NCBI GenBank assembly: GCA_015065685.1
Contig: SVPU01000001.1
Coordinates: 62,001-126,000, forward strand
DNA: 64,000 nt
DNA from: Oscillospiraceae bacterium
Lineage (GTDB): Bacteria > Bacillota > Clostridia > Oscillospirales > Acutalibacteraceae
Direction of reading: 5' to 3'
This document shows, one piece after another, positions 33,672-41,765 of this stretch; position 1 is the stretch's first letter, and each line of letters begins with the position of its first letter. The notes below the pieces were generated by a model. The model worked only from the letters and a program-made list of their open reading frames with translations, had not been told where the DNA came from and ran no database searches. Made by a program: the position numbers and the translations under genes.

Positions 33672-33962
33672 ATGTTTGAAGACAAGACCTTAGTTTGCAA
33701 AGAATGCGGAGCAGAATTTGTATTCACTGCAAGAGAGCAGGAGTTCTATGAATCCAAAGGCTTTGTAAACGAGCCGCAGCGCTGTAAGCCCTGCCGTGAC
33801 AAACGTAAAAATGCAGGCAGAGCACCCAGAGAGATGCACGAAGCTGTTTGTGCTGCTTGCGGAGGAGTTGCAACTGTACCGTTCTTACCCCGCGACGATC
33901 GTCCGGTATATTGTAGCGAATGCTTTGCTAAAATGAAGGAGCAGGAAAACGCTGCTGAATAA
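33672..33962 (+). CDS. Zinc-ribbon protein (CxxC-x17-CxxC type)
   Basis: A 96-residue protein starting at ATG 33672 behind TAGGAGAGG; an ATG at 33600 falls inside the tRNA-like sequence and lacks such a site. Two zinc motifs are seen: CKECGAEFVFTAREQEFY...RCKPCRDKRK and a second pair CAACGG...YCSEC. The N-terminal half is the conserved 'probable zinc-ribbon' module widespread in Clostridia and Chloroflexi. Cellular role unknown; RNA or DNA binding is plausible. Confidence 0.85.
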   Translation: MFEDKTLVCKECGAEFVFTAREQEFYESKGFVNEPQRCKPCRDKRKNAGRAPREMHEAVCAACGGVATVPFLPRDDRPVYCSECFAKMKEQENAAE

Positions 33963-33974
33963 TTTTAAGCTGTT

Positions 33975-34003
33975 AACCGCCTTTTAAAAGGCGGTTTTCT
34001 TTT
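33975..34003 (+). terminator. Terminator after the zinc-ribbon gene
   Basis: Palindrome AACCGCCTTTTAAAAGGCGGTT followed by TTCTTTT; an 8-11 bp stem. Confidence 0.85.
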
Positions 34004-34106
34004 ATTTATTCAAAATAATTGTTGCAATTATTCATATTTTTGTAATAATATTATTATATTATTATATTTAAATAATATTACACTCTTTAAAGCTGGAGGG
34101 AGTTTA

Positions 34107-34799
34107 ATGCAATATAAAATTTTGATTGTTGATGATGATGAAAATATATGCGAGCTGTTGAGGCTTTATCTTGAAAAGGATGGCTTTACAACGGTTGTTG
34201 CAAACGACGGTGAAGAGGCAATCAAAAAGGCGGCTCTTTATTCACCTGATTTAATTTTGCTTGATATAATGCTTCCTAAGCTTGATGGCTGGCAGGTTTG
34301 CAGAGAAATTAGAAAGACAAGTGAAACCCCCATAATTATGCTCACTGCTAAAGGTGAGACCTTTGATAAAATATTAGGCCTTGAGCTTGGGGCGGATGAT
34401 TATGTGAGCAAGCCCTTTGAAACTAAAGAGGTTATCGCCAGAATCAAGGCTGTGCTCAGAAGAACTAACGATAGCGAAAAGCACAACAGCGTGAGCGAGG
34501 TTAAATATGATAAGCTCGTGATAAACCTCACAAATTATGAGCTGGTTGTGGACGGTGCAAGAATTGATACACCCCCAAAGGAATTAGAGCTTATATATCA
34601 TTTAGCAAGTAATCCCAACCGCGTTTACACGCGCGACCAACTTCTTGATGAGGTTTGGGGCTTTGATTATTACGGCGATTCGAGAACGGTTGATGTGCAT
34701 GTTAAAAGGCTAAGAGAAAAGCTCGAAAACGTTTCGGAGGAATGGTCGCTTAAAACCGTGTGGGGCGTGGGTTATAAATTTGAAATCACAAAAATCTGA
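34107..34799 (+). CDS. OmpR-family response regulator
   Basis: A 230-residue regulator: receiver domain with the acid pocket D9-D11 and phosphoacceptor Asp53 (LILLDIMLP), the conserved Lys in YVSKPFE, then a winged helix (LVINLTNYELVVDG, RVYTRDQLLDEVWGF, SRTVDVHVKRLREKLE, WGVGYKF) that binds DNA. GGAGGG precedes the ATG. It is 8 bases from its histidine kinase gene. The HtrA gene downstream suggests an envelope-stress or cell-wall role, like the WalRK/VicRK arrangement with its HtrA neighbour, but the usual WalH/I genes are missing. Confidence 0.93.
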   Translation: MQYKILIVDDDENICELLRLYLEKDGFTTVVANDGEEAIKKAALYSPDLILLDIMLPKLDGWQVCREIRKTSETPIIMLTAKGETFDKILGLELGADDYVSKPFETKEVIARIKAVLRRTNDSEKHNSVSEVKYDKLVINLTNYELVVDGARIDTPPKELELIYHLASNPNRVYTRDQLLDEVWGFDYYGDSRTVDVHVKRLREKLENVSEEWSLKTVWGVGYKFEITKI

Positions 34800-34807
34800 G
34801 GTAAGAT

Positions 34808-36232
34808 ATGAAGCTTAAGCTTTTTAAAAAGTATTTTCTTACAACCTTTGTAATTATTATATTCAGCTTCACTGCAATTTTAATGATTCTTTCGTTTGTG
34901 CTTAATGCATACATATCCAAAACACGCAGTGCCACTCTGGAGCGGGCGTGCGATGAAGTGGTTGAATATGTTGATAATGCGAAAGATGAAAACACCGTGC
35001 TTGATAAGAAAAGCTTTTACGGTCAGCTTTCAACCTTATCCGATGTTTGTGAGGCAGATGTTTTTATTGCAGATAGAAGCGGCGATATTATAATTTGTGG
35101 ATGCAAGGAATGGTTTAGTGAGGGCTCTTGCGAGCATTCGGTTGTTAAAATTCCGAGAGAAGAGCTAAAAAAGGAAAAAACGGATGAGAACAAATTAAGG
35201 CTTAGCCGACTCGGTATATATGATGTGCCGCATTATGTATCGGCTAAAACACTCACCGATAAAAACGGCGAGCATTTCGCAACTGTTTTTTCCACCACAC
35301 CCGTTGTTATTGTGCGGCAGCTTTTGCAGGCGATAACAAGAATATTTATATTTTCGGCGATTATTCCGATAATTATAATGTTTTTTGCGATATACATTAT
35401 AACCTATCGTTTAACCAAGCCGTTAAGGCTTATGTCTGATGCTTCAAAGGCAATGGCAAGGGGCGATTTTTCCAAGCGTATCCCCGTTATGAGTGATGAT
35501 GAAATTGGCGAGCTTTCGGCATCGTTTAATATGATGACAAATTCACTCTCGCGCCTGGAGGGAATGAGAAAAAGCTTTATTGCCAACATTTCTCACGAGC
35601 TCAAAACTCCCATGACCACCATAGCCGGATTTATTGACGGCATTTTAGACGGCACGATTGAGAGCGATAAGCAGGAATATTATTTGAAAATTGTGTCGGA
35701 TGAAGTAAAGCGCTTGTCAAGGCTTGTTCAGTCTATGCTAAGCATGGCAAGGCTTGAATCGGGCGAATTCAATATAAAGCCAGAGCTTTTCGATTTGGGT
35801 GAAATGCTTTTTGGCATAGTGATAAGTCAAGAGCAGAGAATTGAAAAACAAAAATTACAGATAATAGGTCTTGATGAGATAAAAAGTGTGTCGGTTAATG
35901 CCGATAAGGATTTAATACATCAGGTTATATATAATTTGGTTGATAACGCGATTAAGTTCACGGATTTTGAAGGCAGTATAAAATTCGCCCTTAAAAAAGA
36001 GGGGAAAAAGACTGTTTTCACAATAACCAACACGGGTAAGGGTATCCCTGAGCAAGACCTACCCTTTGTGCTTGACCGCTTTTATAAGGTTGATAAATCG
36101 CGTTCGGCAAGTAAAAACAGCACGGGACTGGGCCTTTACATTGTTAAAACCATTGTTACAGCTCACAAGGGCGCGATAACGGTTACAAGTAAGGAAAACG
36201 AATTCACAACCTTTAAGGTTGTTTTGCCATAG
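34808..36232 (+). CDS. Sensor histidine kinase
   Basis: A 474-residue membrane kinase: helix 1 (about 9-32), an extracytoplasmic sensor loop of ~140 residues containing several Cys (ICGCKEWFSEGSCEH), helix 2 (about 178-200), HAMP, the phosphoacceptor motif ANISHELKTPMTTI, and a HATPase domain with DNAIKF, TNTGKGIP and GLGLYIV. The cysteine-containing sensor loop could sense redox or a metal, which is inference. It overlaps no neighbour and is followed 22 bases later by htrA. Confidence 0.92.
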   Translation: MKLKLFKKYFLTTFVIIIFSFTAILMILSFVLNAYISKTRSATLERACDEVVEYVDNAKDENTVLDKKSFYGQLSTLSDVCEADVFIADRSGDIIICGCKEWFSEGSCEHSVVKIPREELKKEKTDENKLRLSRLGIYDVPHYVSAKTLTDKNGEHFATVFSTTPVVIVRQLLQAITRIFIFSAIIPIIIMFFAIYIITYRLTKPLRLMSDASKAMARGDFSKRIPVMSDDEIGELSASFNMMTNSLSRLEGMRKSFIANISHELKTPMTTIAGFIDGILDGTIESDKQEYYLKIVSDEVKRLSRLVQSMLSMARLESGEFNIKPELFDLGEMLFGIVISQEQRIEKQKLQIIGLDEIKSVSVNADKDLIHQVIYNLVDNAIKFTDFEGSIKFALKKEGKKTVFTITNTGKGIPEQDLPFVLDRFYKVDKSRSASKNSTGLGLYIVKTIVTAHKGAITVTSKENEFTTFKVVLP

Positions 36233-36254
36233 ATTAAAAGAACGGAGAAGAATT

Positions 36255-37604
36255 ATGAGCGAGAATTTAAATGAAAACAAAATAGAGCAAGCTGAGGTTT
36301 TAGAGGAATCGGCAGTGAAATTAGAAGAAGCCGAAATCGAAGAACCGCAAGAGGCTTTTGTTGAGGACTCTGATTCTTTAGAAACAGAGCAACCCGAAAC
36401 AATTTATAACCCGATAGTTTATTCCAAAATCGAAAAGGCGGATTATAAGCCGTGCGGAAAGGGGCTTAAGTTTTTTGCGGCTATTTTAGCACTTGTTGTT
36501 TTGCTTACGGGGGCCTGCGTTTCGGGATATTTTATGGGTAAAAACAACACACCCGGCACAAGCTCTTTAAACCTTGCCGCAAAGCCTGTTAAAAGCGATG
36601 AGTTAACCGAAGCCGAGGTTTATGAAAAGGTTAATAAATCGGTTGTTGGAATTGTGGTTTATAATAGCTCGGGCAAGGGCAGCCAAGCGAGTGGTATTGT
36701 TTTTTCTGAGGATGGTTATATTATCACTAACGACCATATCTATTCAAAGATTCCTGCCGCTAAATTTAAGATTTACACTTATGACGGCAAAGAATACGAT
36801 GCAAGATATATAGCAGGCGATAAGGTAAGCGACCTCGCAGTTTTAAAGGTTGAAGGCGCAAAGCTATCTCCCGCAGAATTTGGCAATTCGGATGAGCTTT
36901 TTTATGGTGAGCATGTTGTGGCAATCGGCAGACCTAATGATTCCACCGAGCCCTCAAGCATCACAAACGGCATAATCTCTGCACTGAACCGAAGAGTGCA
37001 AAACACCACAAACTATTCGGCTTGTCTTATTCAGACTAACAGCGAAATCAATCCCGGTAGCTCGGGAGGCGCGCTAGTTAATATGTTTGGTCAGATAGTG
37101 GGCGTAACATCTTCAAAATTGGCTTCAACAGAGTTTGAGGGAATTGGCTATGCAATCCCAACAGTTATTATGAAAAGGGTTGTTGATGAGCTCATTTCAG
37201 AGGGCCGAGTTGTGAGTCGCGCAAAGCTTGGAATAACCTATTCCTTTGTTGATTCTATCAGCACTGAGGTAACCGATAAAAAGCAAACGGGACTTCATAT
37301 TGAATCGGTTTCAGAGGATAGCGACCTTTATGGCAAGCTCAATAAGGGCGATACTATAACACATATCAACAATATGGAAATCACTAACGATAACGATGTT
37401 CTCGATATAATAGACCGCAGCAAAGCAGGGGATAAGATAGATATAACTGTTATAACTGCAAACGGCGGAACAATTAATATAACCGCAGTGCTTAAAGCAA
37501 ATTACAGTGAATCGAGCTATGTAATAGAAGAATCTCCGCTTACCGAGTCAAAGGATGAGCAGGCGAACAGCGGCGGTTCATTCGATTTCCCGTTTGGTGA
37601 ATAA
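36255..37604 (+). CDS. htrA: HtrA/DegP-like trypsin-type serine protease with PDZ domain
   Basis: Extracytoplasmic quality-control protease. The ATG at 36255 follows CGGAGAAG; the frame opens earlier, inside the kinase gene. The 449 residues comprise an acidic cytoplasmic N-terminus (about 1-70), one membrane helix (about 77-97, FFAAILALVVLLTGACVSGYF), and the protease domain with the triad His in TNDHIY, Asp in VSDLAVLKV and Ser in NPGSSGGALV, then one PDZ domain (GLHIESVSEDSDLYGKLNKG). A Ser/Gly-rich tail follows. Likely part of the two-component operon. Confidence 0.93.
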   Translation: MSENLNENKIEQAEVLEESAVKLEEAEIEEPQEAFVEDSDSLETEQPETIYNPIVYSKIEKADYKPCGKGLKFFAAILALVVLLTGACVSGYFMGKNNTPGTSSLNLAAKPVKSDELTEAEVYEKVNKSVVGIVVYNSSGKGSQASGIVFSEDGYIITNDHIYSKIPAAKFKIYTYDGKEYDARYIAGDKVSDLAVLKVEGAKLSPAEFGNSDELFYGEHVVAIGRPNDSTEPSSITNGIISALNRRVQNTTNYSACLIQTNSEINPGSSGGALVNMFGQIVGVTSSKLASTEFEGIGYAIPTVIMKRVVDELISEGRVVSRAKLGITYSFVDSISTEVTDKKQTGLHIESVSEDSDLYGKLNKGDTITHINNMEITNDNDVLDIIDRSKAGDKIDITVITANGGTINITAVLKANYSESSYVIEESPLTESKDEQANSGGSFDFPFGE

Positions 37605-37608
37605 AAAT

Positions 37609-37642
37609 AAAAGCTTAGTTTGATTTTTCAAACTAAGCTTTT
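37609..37642. terminator. Bidirectional terminator between htrA and mfd
   Basis: A 14-bp perfect stem AAAAGCTTAGTTTG/CAAACTAAGCTTTT, loop ATTTTT, with A- and T-runs at either end; the two genes converge here. Confidence 0.88.
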
Positions 37643-37650
37643 TCACTTTT

Positions 37651-40600
37651 TTACAGTGCTTTTCCGAGTTCGGTTACAAGGTCGGACATTTTTTGCCCGT
37701 TTTTAAGTCTTATTGTGTAAACGGGTTTTCCCGTGGCGTTAAGCATAAAACGGTTTCCAAAATATGCCGAGAGCTTGCTCATAACCTCGGGAACAATGGA
37801 GTTTATGTGCAAAATAGCAGTGTTGGAAGTACCTGTTATTTCGGCAATTTTAGCGTTTGCCGCCTTGTTTCTTAAAATTGAAATATCGATAAGTCCCATA
37901 ACTGACCGTGGCGGTTCACCAAAACGGTCGCACAGCTCATCAATAACATCGCTGGCATCATCATCGTTTCTGATAGCCGCAATTCGCTTATAAATACCAA
38001 GCCTTGCGGGGAGAGATTCAATGTAGCTCTCGGGAATATGCGCCGAAATATTAAGGTCGATAGTGCAGGGGATATCATCTTCCGGCTCGATTCCGTTTTC
38101 TTCGTTTACCGCCTCGGACAATAGCTTCAGATACATATCATAACCAACCGATTCCATATTTCCGTGCTGGTCGCCGCCTAAAATACTTCCCGCACCTCTT
38201 ATTTCAAGGTCGCGCATTGCGATTTTAAAGCCCGAGCCGAATTCGGTATATTCTCTTATTGCTTCAAGCCTTTTGGAAGCCACATCCGAAAGCTGTCTGT
38301 TTTGTCCAAAACAAAAATATGCATAGGCGCGTCTTGGCGAACGGCCAACTCGACCCCTCAGCTGATGAAGCTGAGCCAGACCCATTCGGTCAGCATCCTC
38401 AATAATAAGAGTATTGGCGTTTGGAACATCCACACCCGTTTCGATTATGGTGGTGCAAACAAGCAAATCAATCTTGTGCTCTAAAAGCTGCCGCCAAACA
38501 TTTGTGAGCTCATCCTCACTCATTTTCCCGTGAGCAATTCCAACGCTAATATCAGGCAGGCGCTGTTTTAATCTCGAAGCACAGCGCTCAATAGATTCAA
38601 CTCGGTTATGAAGGTAATAAACCTGTCCACCGCGGCGGATTTCTTTGTTTATGGCATCAATTATAACCCCTTGGTTATATTCTAAAACATAGGTCTGAAC
38701 GGGGTGCCTGTCGCCAGGGGCTTCATCAATGGAGGACATATCACGCAGCCCCGACATTGCCATATTTAGCGTTCTCGGAATCGGGGTTGCGCTGAGGGTT
38801 AGTATATCCACAAAGGGATAAAGCTCTTTTAGTCTTTCCTTTTGTGCCACGCCAAAGCGTTGCTCCTCATCAATTATAACAAGCCCTATATCCTTAAAAC
38901 TCACATCTTTTGAAATCAGACGGTGAGTGCCAACCACCATATCAAGCCGACCGCATTTAAGGTCGGTTATAATTTTTTCCTGCTGCTTTGGCGGTACAAA
39001 ACGGTTTAAAAGCTTAACAGTTATGGGCATTTCACCGAAACGGCGGGTAATTGTGTTATAATGCTGCATTGCGAGAATGGTTGTGGGCACAAGCAAAGCG
39101 CATTGCTTGCCCTCGCTTATGCATTTAAATGCCGCTCTTAAGGCAACCTCGGTTTTACCAAAACCAACATCGCCACAAAGCAAGCGGTCCATCGGAACCT
39201 CGCGCTCCATATCGCGCTTTATCTCGTTTATGCATCTTAATTGGTCATCGGTTTCTTCATATTCAAAGCGCCTTTCAAAATCGTTTTGCAAATCGGTGTC
39301 GGGGCTGAAGGCATAACCCTTAACGCTCATTCGCTTAGCATAAAGAGCGGTTAACTGCTTTGCCATATCTTTGACAGCGGCTTTAACACGGCGCCTTGTT
39401 TTTTGCCATTCGCTGCCGCCCAAACGGTTGAGTTTAAGCGTTCCGTTTTCATTTGCAGAGCCTATATATCGTGAAACCAAATCAAGCTGGGTAACAGGCA
39501 CATAAAGCACATCACTTTTGGCATATTTGATTTTAATATAATCCTTTGTAATACCGTTATTGGTTATGCGGTTTATACCGTCAAAAATGCCTATTCCGTG
39601 CGCAGAGTGAACAACATAGTCGCCAATGTGCAGCTCATCTAAAGAGCCAATTTCCTGCGCGTTTTTGGGTCTCTTGCGATGTTTTTTAGTATCTGCCGCA
39701 ATAAAGCGGTGGGTTATAAGCAAAAACTTTTGCGATGGTATTTCAATTCCGCCCGAAAGACCGCCGAGCGCCACAGTAACGCTTGCAACCGTATCATCGG
39801 GATTTTCGGAAAACACGGCATTTATACCCTTTTCACACAGCTCATCGGTTAAAACTCTGGCCGCCTTTTCTTCACCCGCAAGAATCAAAACCTTGCCTTT
39901 TTGCTCTAAAAAGTAAGAGATATCCTCCAAAAGAATGTTTATATCTCCGCTCCAAGGGGTTGAGCGCTTATAATTAAAGTTAATAATGTTTTTAATGGGT
40001 AATTCATAAGCGCCGCGCGGAAAGTTTTCAAGAATAACCGCTTTTTGTAGCTTATCCCAAAGCTCTCCCGCACCGAGCCAAAGGCAAGAGGTGGCCTCGC
40101 TTAAAAAGCCCTCCTCTAAATAGGCGGTAATATCCTCGGTCTGCTGAATAAGCATGCTTTTAAGCCGCTCGGTAATACTGCCCGATTCGCTCACAAAGAG
40201 AATGGTATCTTCAAGGTAATCAAAAACACTCTCACCGTTCGGATAAATTATTGGCAAATATCTGTCATAAGGGAAGGTAATGCCGTGGGTGAGAGCATCT
40301 ATATCAGAGGTTATACGCTCTTTTTGCTTTTCGGTCAGGTGTTTTGATGCCTTAAGATAACCGTCAAGGCTTTCTATTAAATTGCTTGGATTAAAAAGCA
40401 CCTCACAGGCGGGGGTTATTTCTATTTTTTCGGTAGCTTCTGTGCGCCTTTGGGTTTCGGTGTCAAAATATGAGATACTGTCAACCTCGTCTCCCCAAAA
40501 TTCAATTCTGCAGGGGCTCTCGGCATTTATGGGGAAAACATCAAAAATTCCGCCTCGCACCGAGAACTGACCCTGACCCTCGCAAAGCTCACTTTTAGTG

Positions 40601-41079
40601 TATCCTGCGCATAATAACTTATCGATAAGGTCTTTGATTTCAAAGCTTTCTCCTTGGCTTATGGTGAATCTTGAATTTGCCAAGGTTTCGGGCGGAACAG
40701 TAAGCTGAGCTGCGGCATCAACCGATATTGTAAGCAGCTCAAAAGCCCCATCCAAAAGCTTGGATAGGGTGTCTGTTCTTTTTTGTTCGTATTCTTTCCC
40801 GTAACCGCTAATATTTCCGATGCAATAATCTCTCACGGGGAAATTGATTGCATTAACGCCGAATGCTTTGGCATCGTTCATAATCTCAAGAGCTTCGGCT
40901 TCATCCTTTGTGATAACGGCAATTTTTTTCTTCGTGAGTGAATAAATTGCCGAAAGAACGGCCGATTTAGAGTTGAGCGAAAGCCCTGTTGCAGCTATTG
41001 GCAACCGATTGTTTTTAATATCGCTCAGCAGCTCGGAAAAATCGCGGTCGCGAGACAAAACGCTGTTTAAAATTTCCAT
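37651..41079 (-). CDS. mfd: Transcription-repair coupling factor
   Basis: ATPase that removes stalled RNA polymerase from DNA lesions and recruits UvrA. The 1142-residue protein contains an N-terminal UvrB-like region (PIAATGLSLNSKSAV; FSVRGGIFDVFP), the polymerase-interaction domain (GDYVVHSAHGIGIFDGI, VPVTQLDLVSRYIG), helicase motifs GDVGFGKTEVALRAAF and IIDEEQRFGV, the TRG motif (LQGRVGRS-like LRGRVGR) and the C-terminal autoinhibitory domain. pth lies 7 bases upstream, the standard pth-mfd pair. Confidence 0.96.
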   Translation of the reverse strand: MEILNSVLSRDRDFSELLSDIKNNRLPIAATGLSLNSKSAVLSAIYSLTKKKIAVITKDEAEALEIMNDAKAFGVNAINFPVRDYCIGNISGYGKEYEQKRTDTLSKLLDGAFELLTISVDAAAQLTVPPETLANSRFTISQGESFEIKDLIDKLLCAGYTKSELCEGQGQFSVRGGIFDVFPINAESPCRIEFWGDEVDSISYFDTETQRRTEATEKIEITPACEVLFNPSNLIESLDGYLKASKHLTEKQKERITSDIDALTHGITFPYDRYLPIIYPNGESVFDYLEDTILFVSESGSITERLKSMLIQQTEDITAYLEEGFLSEATSCLWLGAGELWDKLQKAVILENFPRGAYELPIKNIINFNYKRSTPWSGDINILLEDISYFLEQKGKVLILAGEEKAARVLTDELCEKGINAVFSENPDDTVASVTVALGGLSGGIEIPSQKFLLITHRFIAADTKKHRKRPKNAQEIGSLDELHIGDYVVHSAHGIGIFDGINRITNNGITKDYIKIKYAKSDVLYVPVTQLDLVSRYIGSANENGTLKLNRLGGSEWQKTRRRVKAAVKDMAKQLTALYAKRMSVKGYAFSPDTDLQNDFERRFEYEETDDQLRCINEIKRDMEREVPMDRLLCGDVGFGKTEVALRAAFKCISEGKQCALLVPTTILAMQHYNTITRRFGEMPITVKLLNRFVPPKQQEKIITDLKCGRLDMVVGTHRLISKDVSFKDIGLVIIDEEQRFGVAQKERLKELYPFVDILTLSATPIPRTLNMAMSGLRDMSSIDEAPGDRHPVQTYVLEYNQGVIIDAINKEIRRGGQVYYLHNRVESIERCASRLKQRLPDISVGIAHGKMSEDELTNVWRQLLEHKIDLLVCTTIIETGVDVPNANTLIIEDADRMGLAQLHQLRGRVGRSPRRAYAYFCFGQNRQLSDVASKRLEAIREYTEFGSGFKIAMRDLEIRGAGSILGGDQHGNMESVGYDMYLKLLSEAVNEENGIEPEDDIPCTIDLNISAHIPESYIESLPARLGIYKRIAAIRNDDDASDVIDELCDRFGEPPRSVMGLIDISILRNKAANAKIAEITGTSNTAILHINSIVPEVMSKLSAYFGNRFMLNATGKPVYTIRLKNGQKMSDLVTELGKAL

Positions 41080-41086
41080 TTAGGCC

Positions 41087-41677
41087 TCAGTTATTATATT
41101 TATTCATCGCAGAATCAATTCCGCGAGCGAATATTTCTTTAAGTGCAAGATTGGATTTTTTAAGGGCAGAATGAAGATTTTCTTTCTCATCATCTTTAAA
41201 ACGGCTCAGCACCCAATCTGCCAAATCATAGTCGGGGTGGGGCTTAGCGCCCACGCCGATTTTAATGCGCATAATATTATCATTGCCAAACAGCTCAATA
41301 ATATCGCGCATACCTTTTTGGCCGCCATCACTGCCCTTGCGACGCATTCTCAGTTTCCCGACATCAAGCGAAATATCATCCTGAATAACAATAATTCTAT
41401 CTATCGGTATTTTATAAAAACGGGCAATTTTTGTAACGGCAGAGCCCGAATTGTTCATATAGGTCTGCGGCTTTACAACAAGGATTTTTAAATCCTTTAT
41501 CTTTGTTTCGCCAATGAGTGCATCCATTTTGTTTTTACCGAAAGAAAATGAAAGATTTTCAGCCAGCATATCAACCGCCATAAACCCAACATTGTGGCGT
41601 GTTTGTTCATATTGAAGTCCGGGATTTCCAAGCCCCACAACCAACCAATCGTAAGTTGGCTTTGATTTAAATATCAT
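41087..41677 (-). CDS. pth: Peptidyl-tRNA hydrolase
   Basis: Recycles peptidyl-tRNAs released from ribosomes. The start at 41677 is selected because AGGTGG lies 8 bases upstream; the open frame continues 13 codons farther up without a site. The 196 residues show LVVGLGNPG, TRHNVGFMAVD (catalytic His), KPQTYMNNSG, IVIQDDISLDVGKLRMR and GGQKGMRDI. A short N-terminal extension before the usual start is seen in other Clostridia. Confidence 0.95.
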   Translation of the reverse strand: MIFKSKPTYDWLVVGLGNPGLQYEQTRHNVGFMAVDMLAENLSFSFGKNKMDALIGETKIKDLKILVVKPQTYMNNSGSAVTKIARFYKIPIDRIIVIQDDISLDVGKLRMRRKGSDGGQKGMRDIIELFGNDNIMRIKIGVGAKPHPDYDLADWVLSRFKDDEKENLHSALKKSNLALKEIFARGIDSAMNKYNN

Positions 41678-41730
41678 ATATATCACCACCTTAAATGATA
41701 CAACAGTTTCACTCAATTTTCAAGCAAAAT

Positions 41731-41758
41731 AAAAAAAGCTTCTTTTGAAGCTTTTTTT
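41731..41758. terminator. Intrinsic terminator after the ABC transporter gene
   Basis: Perfect symmetric hairpin AAAAAAAGCTTC-TTTT-GAAGCTTTTTTT. It closes the minus-strand ABC transporter unit before pth. Confidence 0.9.
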
Positions 41759-41765
41759 ATCGCAT